64,000 nt of DNA from an uncultured Clostridia bacterium. Lineage in GTDB: Bacteria > Bacillota > Clostridia > TANB77 > CAG-508. The stretch spans positions 1 to 64,000 of the forward strand of contig CANEDP010000003.1 of NCBI GenBank assembly GCA_947426305.1, read 5' to 3'. A program made the position numbers and the translations under genes. The notes under the pieces are model-generated. The model saw nothing but the letters and a program-made list of their open reading frames with translations, was not told where the DNA came from and searched no databases. This document shows, piece after piece, positions 42,174-52,143 of this stretch (positions within the stretch are counted from its first letter, which is position 1; the number at the start of each line of letters is the position of its first letter).

Positions 42174-42454
42174 CTCAAATCCCCCTTTTATTTAAGATAT
42201 AATGTAATTTTTTGAATTTCTCATAAATGTGTTTTACACTACCTAAGTAAATTATATCTTTTTATCAAATTTTGTCAAGTACTTTTTTATATCCATCAAA
42301 TCACAAATCTATCTAAACCAATATAACAGTACACTTCACGTGATAAATTTAAATTATTTTTACTAGTATTATTAATTTTATGATATTTATTTTTTTGTTT
42401 ACAATCATAGTTTATTACCAAGTAATTCTGCACTAATAAGTAGTTCATAAAAGA

Positions 42455-42485
42455 AAAAAACAAGGCTTTTCGCCTTGTTTTTTTC
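42455..42485 (-). terminator. hairpin terminator after MMPL gene
   Basis: AAACAAGGC tttTC GCCTTGTTTTTTT. Confidence 0.7.
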
Positions 42486-42487
42486 TT

Positions 42488-45400
42488 TTACTTTTGTCTT
42501 TTCATGACAATTTTATCAAACACTGCAATGACAGATGGTAGCAACAATAGAATCAAAATCGTCGAACAAAATGTTCCTTGTGATATCGTGGTACAAATTT
42601 TTGCCGCAATGGCTGATGCAAAATGACCTACAATCAATGTAACAATTACTAAAATGGACGCTGATGTCAAAATCGTATGAATCGAGTCATTATAAGATTG
42701 AATGATAGCCTGCTTAATATCCATAGTTTTTCTATGTTCTAAGTAATAAGAAGCATATAAAATCGCATAATCAATCGTTGCTCCCATTAAAATACTTTGA
42801 ACAATCAGTAGCGAAATAAAGTAAACCGTTCCGCCAGATAATGACAAAATTCCCATCGTCAAATAAACCGCACACTGAATCGTAAGTACCAATATAATCG
42901 GCAAAATAATTGATTTAAACGTAAATGCCACGACGACAAATATCGCAATCATGGTCAAAACGGTAATAAAATCTAATTCACCGCTAAAAGTTCTACTCAT
43001 TTCATATGCCATTGGCGAATTCCCAATGACATAAGATTCCTCCAAATTTTCTGCCATCAAATCTTTTACTTTTTGAATAAATTCAAACGTTTCTTGCGAT
43101 TCTGGCGCAAATTTCGTATTTAGCACAATTCTAGAATAGCCATTTCCTACCAATAATTTCTTGGCATCGTTTACCGTTTCTTTGCTATCGATAATATTTT
43201 GCCTCATATCGTCTTCTAGGAAATCGTCAAATCGGCTGTCGTTTAATATATTTTCATTTAAGAAATGAACAAAGTCTTGCACTGTCATCGTCCAAGATTC
43301 GTCATAAGATTTGTCGCTTCCATAATAGACATACAATAAATCGACCGTATTTTTGTCAAGCGAATCCGTTAAAACCGCCAAAACAGTAAATATTTCGTCC
43401 TTCGTGTATTTCGTATGATTTATGGTTGCTGTCATAATTCCTTGAATGGTATTTAATTTTGTAACTTTTTCATCATCAAAATTGTCGGAATATTCTGGGT
43501 TGGTTACGACTTCTTTTAATATAAAATCAACTAATTCCTTTAGCGAAATGCTCTGATTTTTATTTTGATGTTTCGACAAATGCAAACCATAAAGCAATTC
43601 CAAATCGTCCTTTTGAATTCCCAACAAATCTGACAATTCAGAGCTTGCATACTTCTGCGTTAGCTTTACGCCTGCCATAACCGACTGAACTGTCTGCAAA
43701 TCACTAATTTTATCGTGACTTAAACTACTTGACAAAGCTGAATCGCTTTTATGAGCAAGGACAAAATCTACAAATTCGTTTGGTGTTAATTGAAGTGTCG
43801 TAAATTTCACTTGATATAGTGTATAAATACTTTTGACTTTTCCCTCTTCAATTCCAATTAAATTTGCCAATTCGTTGTAATTGTAATTGGCATGATTGCT
43901 AGTACTTGTCATAATCGTGTTTAGTAACTGCAATTGGCTCGTTGTCGCTTCTGAAAGATTGGCTGCTATTGCAGGATTTTCCAGATTTGATAAAATCAAT
44001 GTCACCAATTCTTTAGGACTAGCAGTCCAATTTTCCGTATGATTTTGCGAAAAAGCAATCAAATTATAAATTTGACAAACTTGCTTTTTTTCAATTCCTA
44101 GAATTTTTGAAATTTGTTCTGCCGTATATGGCGTTTTATCCGTTGTTACAGAATCATCAATCACAAGTTTTAGAAGCCTTAATTTGTTTAATGTTTCTTC
44201 TTCAACAGAAAACATACTTGAATCCAAACTATCTTGGTTTGTAGTTCCTAAAGTGGTTAATACTAAATTAATAAATTCTTGTGGTGTCATCGTAGTCTCT
44301 TCTGGCAAACCAGTTAATAAATAAATGGTTTCAACAAAATTGGGTCGAAGACTATTAAATATGTTGGCTAAAGCCTTTTGATGCATTTTGGTGGTGTTGA
44401 TGTTGTTTTCATTTTGGGCAAATAGAGAAATTTGCTCGAGGCTAGTTAAATCAACATCGTCTAAGTAATGGGTATTGTTTTTAAGAAACATCACATGATT
44501 AATAAATTCTGTTATGGATAAAGTATTTCCTGTATCTACTGTGCTATATTTTAGCAGTAATAATTGTTTGATTACGTTTTCGTCAATTCCAAATAGATTT
44601 GCTAATTCGGTAGAATTCATCTGTTTGGTAATGGTTGATTCGCTACTAAAAGTATTTAGAATTTTCATACTTTGAATGGTTGGTTCATCAAAATTTCCTG
44701 CATATTGTGGGTCATTTAACATTTCATTTAGGACAAAATTTGAAAATTCAGCAATTGTCATTCTTGCACTAATTTCGTTGATACTTACATAATATTTATA
44801 TAATTGTTCTATTGAACTGGCGTCCATATCAAATAAATTGGCCATATCAGCACTTGACATTTTTGTGTCGTTTGTTCTAGCATTCGTGAATTTTGCTAAT
44901 GTATTTAGTTTATCACGATTGCTTGCTGTAATTTTATCAGCATATTGGGGGTCAGTTAAAACATCGTTGTTGATAAAATCGATAAACTCTGCCACAGAAA
45001 GTTTTAATGTATTGTGTTTTGCATTATAATAAATTAAAACGTCTTCAACATCTTTGGGCTCAATTTCTAGAATTCCTGCAATTTCACTTGCGGTTCGCAA
45101 TTGGTTCATTGTATTTTCTGCGGTAAATTTAGATAAACGGTCAATATTTTGCCTTGTTTCGTCATCTAATTCTTCGCTTATTTTGTCGTTGTTGTAAACT
45201 TCTGTTTGAATAAAATCAATGAATTCTTGGAATGTCATGGTGTTGTCTTCGGTTTGATTGTAATAATTGTAATATAAAATTTTAAATAGATAATCTTCAA
45301 TATCCACATCTGACCCTAAATCTTCTAGCTTTTCGCCCAATTCGTGATACGTCAATTTTTCATTAATCGTATTTCCATAACCTAACACTTGACTTACTTT

Positions 45401-46603
45401 ATCTTGTGTTTCTAATTGTTCCAATATTTTAGGTAATTTTTCTTCCTCTTCATTTTTGTAAATAACTGCCATCTGGTTGTTTTCTACGAAAATTTTTGAA
45501 ATTTCGTTTTCTTCAGAATCGGTATATAAAATTCCCAAATTTCCTTTTAACAAAAAACTAAAAACAAAACAGCCAATAAAAATGAAGATAGAAATGGGAC
45601 GTATCAAAAAACTAAATTTCCCAAGTAACGTCAAATTAAGATTTGGACTTTTCTTTTTGGTTTTGTTAATGGCTTCATCAAAAATCAAAATCAAGGCTGG
45701 TAGCACAAAGAAAATGCTAATCAAACTAAATAACACGCCTTTGGCAAGTACAAATCCCAAATCTTTCCCAATTGTAAAACTCATAAAAACCAAAGCTAAT
45801 AAACCAACAATCGTTGTTACTGAACTACTTGCAATAGACGAAAAAGCATGATACAACGCTTCTTTCATAGCCTCGATTTTATTGCTTGCTTTCTCTTTTT
45901 CTTGATTATAACGATTCATCAGCATAATCGAATAATCCATTGATAATGCCAATTGCAAAATTGCAACAATGGAATCGGTAATATTGGACACATTATCAAA
46001 TATCACATTCGTACCTTTGTTTAGAACAACTCCCACTAAGATTGCGGTCAAAAACAAAAATGGTTCTACATAAGAATTACTCATCACAATTAAGATTAGT
46101 AACGCGCAAAATACAGCAAGTATAACAATCCATATTGGCAAAACTGGCGTATTTCTTGCAGAAATTGCTCCACTTGTTTGAATTTCTCTGTCCTCAAAAT
46201 GTTGAGTTACTTCTTTGTAAACTTTGCTGGCAAGTTCGGATTCTTCATCTGCCTCTACATTGATAATATATAAGGTATAGTCTTCCTTATTGTATTCCTC
46301 TGTTTCATCATAATCAACACTCGAAATGCCTTCTATTTTTTCTAAATATTCTTTCGTCTCCTGCTTTTCTTCATCCGTTAAACCTTTTAGCATGACATTC
46401 AAAGAGCTAGTTTCTTCCGCGTCAATGCTATTTTCCATAATATCCATACCAATTCTTGTCTCAGATGTACTTGGTAGATATTCTGTCATATCATAATTTA
46501 CTTTTACTTGTTTTGAAAGACCAAAACATACGATAGTTAGCACAATGAAGGTAATTAATACGAAATATCTTTTGTTAATAATAAAATCGGTTACTTTTTT
46601 CAA
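42488..46603 (-). CDS. MMPL/RND-family transporter with large extracytoplasmic tandem-repeat domain
   Basis: Two 6-TM-like halves, DYSIMLMNRYNQE and ATIDYAILYASYYLEHR motifs; nine repeats ending MT/LSxxEFxxFI. Confidence 0.88.
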   Translation of the reverse strand: MKKVTDFIINKRYFVLITFIVLTIVCFGLSKQVKVNYDMTEYLPSTSETRIGMDIMENSIDAEETSSLNVMLKGLTDEEKQETKEYLEKIEGISSVDYDETEEYNKEDYTLYIINVEADEESELASKVYKEVTQHFEDREIQTSGAISARNTPVLPIWIVILAVFCALLILIVMSNSYVEPFLFLTAILVGVVLNKGTNVIFDNVSNITDSIVAILQLALSMDYSIMLMNRYNQEKEKASNKIEAMKEALYHAFSSIASSSVTTIVGLLALVFMSFTIGKDLGFVLAKGVLFSLISIFFVLPALILIFDEAINKTKKKSPNLNLTLLGKFSFLIRPISIFIFIGCFVFSFLLKGNLGILYTDSEENEISKIFVENNQMAVIYKNEEEEKLPKILEQLETQDKVSQVLGYGNTINEKLTYHELGEKLEDLGSDVDIEDYLFKILYYNYYNQTEDNTMTFQEFIDFIQTEVYNNDKISEELDDETRQNIDRLSKFTAENTMNQLRTASEIAGILEIEPKDVEDVLIYYNAKHNTLKLSVAEFIDFINNDVLTDPQYADKITASNRDKLNTLAKFTNARTNDTKMSSADMANLFDMDASSIEQLYKYYVSINEISARMTIAEFSNFVLNEMLNDPQYAGNFDEPTIQSMKILNTFSSESTITKQMNSTELANLFGIDENVIKQLLLLKYSTVDTGNTLSITEFINHVMFLKNNTHYLDDVDLTSLEQISLFAQNENNINTTKMHQKALANIFNSLRPNFVETIYLLTGLPEETTMTPQEFINLVLTTLGTTNQDSLDSSMFSVEEETLNKLRLLKLVIDDSVTTDKTPYTAEQISKILGIEKKQVCQIYNLIAFSQNHTENWTASPKELVTLILSNLENPAIAANLSEATTSQLQLLNTIMTSTSNHANYNYNELANLIGIEEGKVKSIYTLYQVKFTTLQLTPNEFVDFVLAHKSDSALSSSLSHDKISDLQTVQSVMAGVKLTQKYASSELSDLLGIQKDDLELLYGLHLSKHQNKNQSISLKELVDFILKEVVTNPEYSDNFDDEKVTKLNTIQGIMTATINHTKYTKDEIFTVLAVLTDSLDKNTVDLLYVYYGSDKSYDESWTMTVQDFVHFLNENILNDSRFDDFLEDDMRQNIIDSKETVNDAKKLLVGNGYSRIVLNTKFAPESQETFEFIQKVKDLMAENLEESYVIGNSPMAYEMSRTFSGELDFITVLTMIAIFVVVAFTFKSIILPIILVLTIQCAVYLTMGILSLSGGTVYFISLLIVQSILMGATIDYAILYASYYLEHRKTMDIKQAIIQSYNDSIHTILTSASILVIVTLIVGHFASAIAAKICTTISQGTFCSTILILLLLPSVIAVFDKIVMKRQK

Positions 46604-46728
46604 AACGTTTTATCATTCCTTTCTTTTATAGTCATTTTCCTATTATACGCTGATACATTACGAAAGGAAAGTATAATTTTAGAAAAAATGTCTAAATTCG
46701 GACACTTTGGAAAACTTTGTCTATTTTA

Positions 46729-46786
46729 AAAAGAGAGCATATCGATTATTTCTCGCAAAAAATAATGGATATACTCTCTTTTTTTG
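46729..46786 (-). terminator. hairpin terminator
   Basis: AAAAAGAGAG...CTCTCTTTTTTT inverted repeat. Confidence 0.6.
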
Positions 46787-46805
46787 ATTTTTTTTAGAAT
46801 AAATG

Positions 46806-47324
46806 TTAAATTTTCGTCTTTTCTAAAACTGTTATTCTCTCTTCATGACTATGAACAAAAGCTGAATTCATATCGGTTCTTCTTTCTAAATTTTTGATTG
46901 TTTCATCTTGAATCATTTCTTTATGATTTCTAGCTGTAATTTCTTCAAAAGCTATGCTAATCTTTCTACCATATTCTGTTTCAAATACAAACATATGATC
47001 TAAAATTTGTTGTCTAATTTCCTGAGCAATTCTTTTTTCTATGCCAAGCATTTTTTCATCTGTTTCCTCAAATTTTCTGTCCATTCCATCAAGTCTTTCA
47101 TCTACTTTATCAAGCCTTCTATCAATTCCGTCAAGTCTTTTGTCTACTTTATCAAGCCTTCCGTCCATTCCATCAAGTCTTTTGTCTACTTTATCAAGCC
47201 TTCTGTCAATCTTATCAAGCCTTTCATTAATTTTATTCAAAGCTTCTAATAGTTTTTCTTCCATATCTTTTCCTCCCTTCTCTTGAATTCGATTCATTTT
47301 ATCACATTTAGTTTCAAATTGCAA
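46806..47324 (-). CDS. coiled-coil protein with heptad tandem repeats
   Basis: RLDKIDR RLDKVDK RLDGMDG RLDKVDK RLDGIDR RLDKVDE RLDGMDR. Confidence 0.65.
   Translation of the reverse strand: MQFETKCDKMNRIQEKGGKDMEEKLLEALNKINERLDKIDRRLDKVDKRLDGMDGRLDKVDKRLDGIDRRLDKVDERLDGMDRKFEETDEKMLGIEKRIAQEIRQQILDHMFVFETEYGRKISIAFEEITARNHKEMIQDETIKNLERRTDMNSAFVHSHEERITVLEKTKI
47075..47235 (-). repeat. 21-bp tandem repeats encoding heptads
   Basis: Reiterated (tcaagtctttcatctactttatcaagcct)-type sequence. Confidence 0.75.
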
Positions 47325-47437
47325 GAATAATTTTCTTTTTCATTCGACGTTTTTCGACATCAACTTTTTCAACTTTCCTATTTCTTTTTTATAAAATTTA
47401 TGGTATACTAATTTATATTTTAAGGAGAATTTGAAAA

Positions 47438-47995
47438 ATGAAAGTACAAGGTCTCAATTCATCTTCCAAAAAAACAAGAAACTTAATCAAAACCACTTTT
47501 GCCGAATTAATGCAAGAAAAGAAAGAATTAAATAAAATAACCGTTACTGAGCTTGTCAAACGAGCTGATATCACAAGAAGCACATTTTACACGCATTATG
47601 ATGATATTTATGAAGTTGCCAAAGATTACGAATTAGAAACGATTGAATTGCTCACTTGCGATGATAAAATTTTGTATAGCAAACAAGACATTCTAACTTA
47701 TTTCGACGAAATTATAGTATGTTTAAAGAAAAACGAAGAAATTTATAAAATGCTGTTATCTTCCAATGATACACTTTTCTTTTTGGAAAAACTACAAAAA
47801 ATGGCAATCCAAAAAATTTCTTTAGCCTTAAAAAATATTTCTTTTTCTAGCAATTCCTATTTAGAACTCGATGTTTGCTTTTTTGTCAACGGCGTAGTTG
47901 CTGAATTATTGAAATATTTCAGAGAACGAAGCGATTATGATTTAGACGAACTACTTAAAAATATAAAAAAATGGTTTGAAAAGATTTTTGATTAA
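47438..47995 (+). CDS. TetR-family transcriptional regulator
   Basis: KKTRNLIKTTFAELMQEKKELNKITVTELVKRADITRSTFYTHYDDIYEV. Confidence 0.88.
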   Translation: MKVQGLNSSSKKTRNLIKTTFAELMQEKKELNKITVTELVKRADITRSTFYTHYDDIYEVAKDYELETIELLTCDDKILYSKQDILTYFDEIIVCLKKNEEIYKMLLSSNDTLFFLEKLQKMAIQKISLALKNISFSSNSYLELDVCFFVNGVVAELLKYFRERSDYDLDELLKNIKKWFEKIFD

Positions 47996-48000
47996 AACAA

Positions 48001-48027
48001 AAAAGGAAGTGTCTTCACTTCCTTTTT
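48001..48027 (+). terminator. intrinsic terminator
   Basis: AAAAGGAAGTG tctt CACTTCCTTTTT. Confidence 0.75.
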
Positions 48028-48033
48028 CCATTC

Positions 48034-48354
48034 TTAATAAACCACAACAACTGCATCATTTTTAGAATGGTTTTCACTATTTTTTACCGTACTTGAATTT
48101 TTATTCTCTACAGAGGAATTTTGGATATTCAAATTTGTACTATTAGTATCTAACATATCAATAATACTACTTTGATTTCTAACACTTTCCAATTGAAATT
48201 CCAATGATGTTCTACTAACTAATTTATGCATTACATTATAAATACAAGCAATAATACAAATTGCCAACAATACCTTTTTCCAAACTTTTGCTAACATAAT
48301 CAATTCTTCCCTTTCGAAAATCTTTCTTCTTTTATTATTATATCTTTTTTTCAC
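48034..48354 (-). CDS. small membrane-anchored hypothetical protein
   Basis: 106 aa with one TM. Confidence 0.45.
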   Translation of the reverse strand: MKKRYNNKRRKIFEREELIMLAKVWKKVLLAICIIACIYNVMHKLVSRTSLEFQLESVRNQSSIIDMLDTNSTNLNIQNSSVENKNSSTVKNSENHSKNDAVVVVY

Positions 48355-48437
48355 AAAAAAGTCAATATATTAATTTTTTATAATATTTTCATAAACCTTC
48401 TTGTTTTTTTATAAAAGTTTATATATAATAGTTCAAA

Positions 48438-49016
48438 ATGGAGGTACAACTTATGAAAAAAATCATAATTGCAACACATAATGACGGAAAACTTGCTATG
48501 ATTAAAGAACTTTTCCCTGACCATCGAATTCTTTCTTTAAACGATTTCGAATATTTTGTTGAACCAGAAGAAAATGGTGAAACATTCGAAGAAAACGCCA
48601 TTTTAAAAGCCAAATTTTATCATCAAAACCTAAATGAAATCTGCATCGCCGATGATTCGGGAATTTGTATTCCCGTTTTAAATAATTTTCCTGGTGTGCG
48701 CACCAAGCGTTGGTTTAAAGGAACCGACCGTGAACGCAATCTAGCCTTAATTGATAAATTAAAAGATTTTGACAAAATCGACCGAAAAGTCAATTTCATC
48801 ACAGCCATCGCCATCGCGATTAATGATACGGTTATTGCCGAAACTGAAGTTCTCTCAGGCTACATCGCCGATTCTCCTCGTGGCGAAAATGGATTTGGAT
48901 TTGATGAAATTTTTGAACTTGAAAACGGAAAAACACTTGCAGAACTGACTTTTGATGAAAAATTAGAAATCAGTACACGAAAAAAAGCACTCGAAAAAAT
49001 CAAAAAATATTTATAA
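48438..49016 (+). CDS. rdgB: RdgB/HAM1 non-canonical purine NTP pyrophosphatase
   Basis: IIATHNDGKLAMIKEL, ADDSGICIPVLNNFPGVRTKRW, GENGFGFDEIFE. Confidence 0.92.
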   Translation: MEVQLMKKIIIATHNDGKLAMIKELFPDHRILSLNDFEYFVEPEENGETFEENAILKAKFYHQNLNEICIADDSGICIPVLNNFPGVRTKRWFKGTDRERNLALIDKLKDFDKIDRKVNFITAIAIAINDTVIAETEVLSGYIADSPRGENGFGFDEIFELENGKTLAELTFDEKLEISTRKKALEKIKKYL

Positions 49017-49041
49017 AACTCCAACTACTGTTGGAGTTTTT
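49016..49041 (+). terminator. intrinsic terminator
   Basis: AAACTCCAAC tact GTTGGAGTTTTTT. Confidence 0.8.
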
Positions 49042-49042
49042 T

Positions 49043-49570
49043 CTATCCATTTAAAATTTCTAAAATTTTGTCATGCTTCTTTAATCCTTCACTTAAAAAT
49101 TCATAACATTTTTTATTTTGCGTCATCGCAGTTATTCCAACTTCTAAATCATTTTTTAAACGACTACTAGCATATTTCACAATAATTCCCTTATTCTTTA
49201 CTGCTTCTAGCACAACTTCTTTATCATCTCTCATAGTAGGACTTGCAAAATACAAAATTTGCCCCGTACATTTCAAACCTGCCATCAGTAATTCTCTATC
49301 TTCTAGCAAATTTTCCTTGGCATAACAATACGTCCACCCCACTGATTGGACCGATTCAAACACCACTTCTCGATCCATTTTTAACGTATCACTTGCAAAT
49401 TCCAAAGCTTCTGGATTATTTTTAATCGCTTCTAAAACAACTTCCTTATCATTTTTTAGTTCATCACACGCAAACTCCAGTAAACTTCCTTTTTTAGCAA
49501 CCTGCTCTAAAACGTATTCTCGATTTTCAGCATGATTTTCCATCTCAACAACATCTTGCGGTCTTGGCAT
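49043..49570 (-). CDS. DUF4116-like repeat protein
   Basis: Repeats of (L)xxDKEVVLEAIKxNxxxLxFASxxLKxDREVV. Confidence 0.7.
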   Translation of the reverse strand: MPRPQDVVEMENHAENREYVLEQVAKKGSLLEFACDELKNDKEVVLEAIKNNPEALEFASDTLKMDREVVFESVQSVGWTYCYAKENLLEDRELLMAGLKCTGQILYFASPTMRDDKEVVLEAVKNKGIIVKYASSRLKNDLEVGITAMTQNKKCYEFLSEGLKKHDKILEILNG

Positions 49571-49581
49571 CTTTCTTCCCC

Positions 49582-50244
49582 TTATCTTTTCAAGTATTCT
49601 TCAATTTCCTTTGCAATATCACTTGACACTTTATTTGACTCATTGTTTAATTTTACCGTATACAAAATATCTTTATGTTGATAAAATTCAATCAAATTTT
49701 CCGAAATATTATGATAATTTTCCAAACGTTTACGAACCGTAGCTTCATTGTCATCTTCGCGTATAATTAGCGTACTTCCACATTTATCGCAAACATTTTC
49801 TACTTTCGGTTTTCGAAAATCCAAATTATAAATTTCTCGACAATCTACATTTGGGCAACTTCTTCTTTTCGTGATTCGATCAACAATTTCATCATCAGAC
49901 AAACTCAAATTAACTGCAACTTTTACCGAACGATTTTGTTTTTTTAGTAAAGCATCCAAACTTTCCGCTTGCACAACCGTTCTTGGATAACCATCTAAAA
50001 TACAGCCTTTTTGGGTATCTGACTCTTGCAATCTTTTTTCCAAAATTCGAATAGTTAATTCATCTGGCACCAATTTTCCTTCTGAAACATAAGATTTTAC
50101 CTCTTTTCCTATTTCGTCATCACTGTTTATATAACTTCTAAAAATTTCGCCACTCGAAATATGTGGGATTCCCAATTTTTCAGCCAACAAATTTCCAACA
50201 GTTCCTTTTCCTGTGCCTGGGGCACCTAACATGATAATAATCAT
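49582..50244 (-). CDS. adk: adenylate kinase with zinc lid
   Basis: MLGAPGTGKGTVGNLLAEKLGIPHISSGEIFR, GYPRTVVQAE, lid cysteines CPNVDC...CDKCG. Confidence 0.95.
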   Translation of the reverse strand: MIIIMLGAPGTGKGTVGNLLAEKLGIPHISSGEIFRSYINSDDEIGKEVKSYVSEGKLVPDELTIRILEKRLQESDTQKGCILDGYPRTVVQAESLDALLKKQNRSVKVAVNLSLSDDEIVDRITKRRSCPNVDCREIYNLDFRKPKVENVCDKCGSTLIIREDDNEATVRKRLENYHNISENLIEFYQHKDILYTVKLNNESNKVSSDIAKEIEEYLKR

Positions 50245-50410
50245 TTTAAATTCTCCTTTGTTTTATTTTTTACTCTTTTCTTTTATATCATACAATTTTT
50301 ATTTTGCCAACAAAAAATCGGAAATAATTTGAAATTATTCCCGAAAAATCTTACCTAATTATTATACCACAAATTCCGTAAAAAGTCAAGAATCTGTAGC
50401 CGTTTTTATG

Positions 50411-51244
50411 TTACTTTTTTCCATATTCCTCCAGAAAATGCACTGTCTTTCCGCCTTTTCGATATGAAATCAACGTATCCAAATTCACATTTTGCGTGCT
50501 TCGAAAAATATTAATATCAATATTTTCATATTTTTTGCGCAATTCTCGAATTAACGCTTTGACTTCTTCGCGTTTCGAACTCCCATCTGCATTTTGGCAA
50601 CTCGTATAATGCTCCGTAAATCGGCAAGCACACTGAATAAATTCCAAACCATTTCGTTTCATCCAACGAATAATATTTTCCTCTTTTACATAATACATCG
50701 GACGAATGAGTTCCATTCCCGGATGAGACGTACTGCAAACTTTTGGCATCATCGTTTGCATTTGTGCACCATAAAGCATTCCCATCAAAGTTGTTTCAAT
50801 CACATCATCAAAATGGTGCCCTAACGCAATTTTGTTGCACCCAAGTTCTTTGGCTTTTTCATACAAATACCCTCTTCGCATTCTGGCACAAATGTAGCAC
50901 GGATTGTCTTCAATATTAACCACACGATTAAAAATATCTGTTTCAAACATCGTAATTGGAATATTCAAAATCTTCGCGTTCTCGATGATTTTCTGCTTAT
51001 TTTTTTCATTATAGCCTGGATTCATCACCAAAAACACCAACTCAAAATTCATTTTACGATGTTTTTTCAGTTCCTGAAAACATTTTGCCATCAGCATTGA
51101 ATCTTTTCCGCCAGAAATGCAAACTGCGATTTTATCGCCTTCGGCAATCATTTCAAATTCTTTGATTCCTTTAACAAATTTCGTCCAAATTTTATTTCGA
51201 TATGTGGTAACAATACTTTTTTCTATTTCTTCATATTTTTCCAT
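50411..51244 (-). CDS. TtcA-like tRNA thiolation ATPase
   Basis: PP-loop AVCISGGKDSMLMAKC, CYICARMRRG, LGHHFDDVIETTLM. Confidence 0.85.
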   Translation of the reverse strand: MEKYEEIEKSIVTTYRNKIWTKFVKGIKEFEMIAEGDKIAVCISGGKDSMLMAKCFQELKKHRKMNFELVFLVMNPGYNEKNKQKIIENAKILNIPITMFETDIFNRVVNIEDNPCYICARMRRGYLYEKAKELGCNKIALGHHFDDVIETTLMGMLYGAQMQTMMPKVCSTSHPGMELIRPMYYVKEENIIRWMKRNGLEFIQCACRFTEHYTSCQNADGSSKREEVKALIRELRKKYENIDINIFRSTQNVNLDTLISYRKGGKTVHFLEEYGKK

Positions 51245-51920
51245 TCAATGATATCCTTTACAACTTCTCCAGCCATCGTAAGTCCCGCCACAGATGGCAC
51301 AAATGAGATACTTCCGGCATATTTTACTTTCTACTTTTATAGGTTCTTCTTTGGAATATACCACCTTTAAATGCGGAATATTTCTTGCTTTCAACTTTTT
51401 TCGCATCACTTTGGCAAGTGGGCAAACGCTAGTTTGGTAAATATCCGCTATTTCAAATTTGGTCGGATCCAATTTATTTCCTGTTCCCATGCTCGAAATA
51501 ATCGGAATATTTAAAGTTTGGGCTCGCATAGCCAATTCAATTTTGGCAGTTACAGTGTCGACGCAATCTACGATATAATCAATCGTATTGTCCAAAATTC
51601 CAGACGTTTCTGGCATAAAAAATTCCTGAAAAATCTCTACTTTTGCCTCTGGATTGATTTCCAAAATGCGTTCTTTGGCGACTTCTACTTTGGGTTTTCC
51701 GATTGTTTTTGTCGTGGCAATTAGTTGCCTGTTCAAATTTGTGATGTCCACATCATCTTTATCGACCAACACAAAATTTCCGAACGCCTGCTCGGCACAA
51801 AGCTTCCACTACATACGAACCAACTCCGCCGATTCCAAAAATCGCAACTTTTGCTTTTTGTAGTTTTTGGATTCCAGATGTTCCAATGAGTAATTCGGTT
51901 CTTGAAAATTGATTTTGCAT
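51223..51920 (-). CDS. tcdA: TcdA/ThiF-like tRNA threonylcarbamoyladenosine dehydratase (joined across two CGG +1 sites)
   Basis: MQNQFSRTELLIGTSGIQKLQKAKVAIFGIGGVGSYVVEALCRAGV-(C)GGA-NFVLVDKDDVDITNLNRQ ... VESKIC-(C)GGA-SISFVPSVAGLTMAGEVVKDIIEWKNMKK*. Confidence 0.93.
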
Positions 51921-51939
51921 TTTTTGCTCCTTTTTTATA

Positions 51940-52143
51940 TTACATTTTTACTGTAAATCCTGCTTCTTCAATCACTTCTTTTATTTTTCCATCTTCCATT
52001 TCTTTTGTTGCTTCTATTGTCGCCGTTTTGTCTTCTAAACTTACCTCTACTTTTGTCACTCCTTCGATGCTATTTAGCGCCTTTTCTACGCTCATTTTGC
52101 AATGATTACATTGCATTCCTTCGATTTGAATTGTTTTTTTCAT
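51940..52143 (-). CDS. copZ: copper chaperone CopZ-like (HMA domain)
   Basis: MKKTIQIEGMQCNHCKMSVEKALNSIEGVTKVEV. Confidence 0.88.
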   Translation of the reverse strand: MKKTIQIEGMQCNHCKMSVEKALNSIEGVTKVEVSLEDKTATIEATKEMEDGKIKEVIEEAGFTVKM

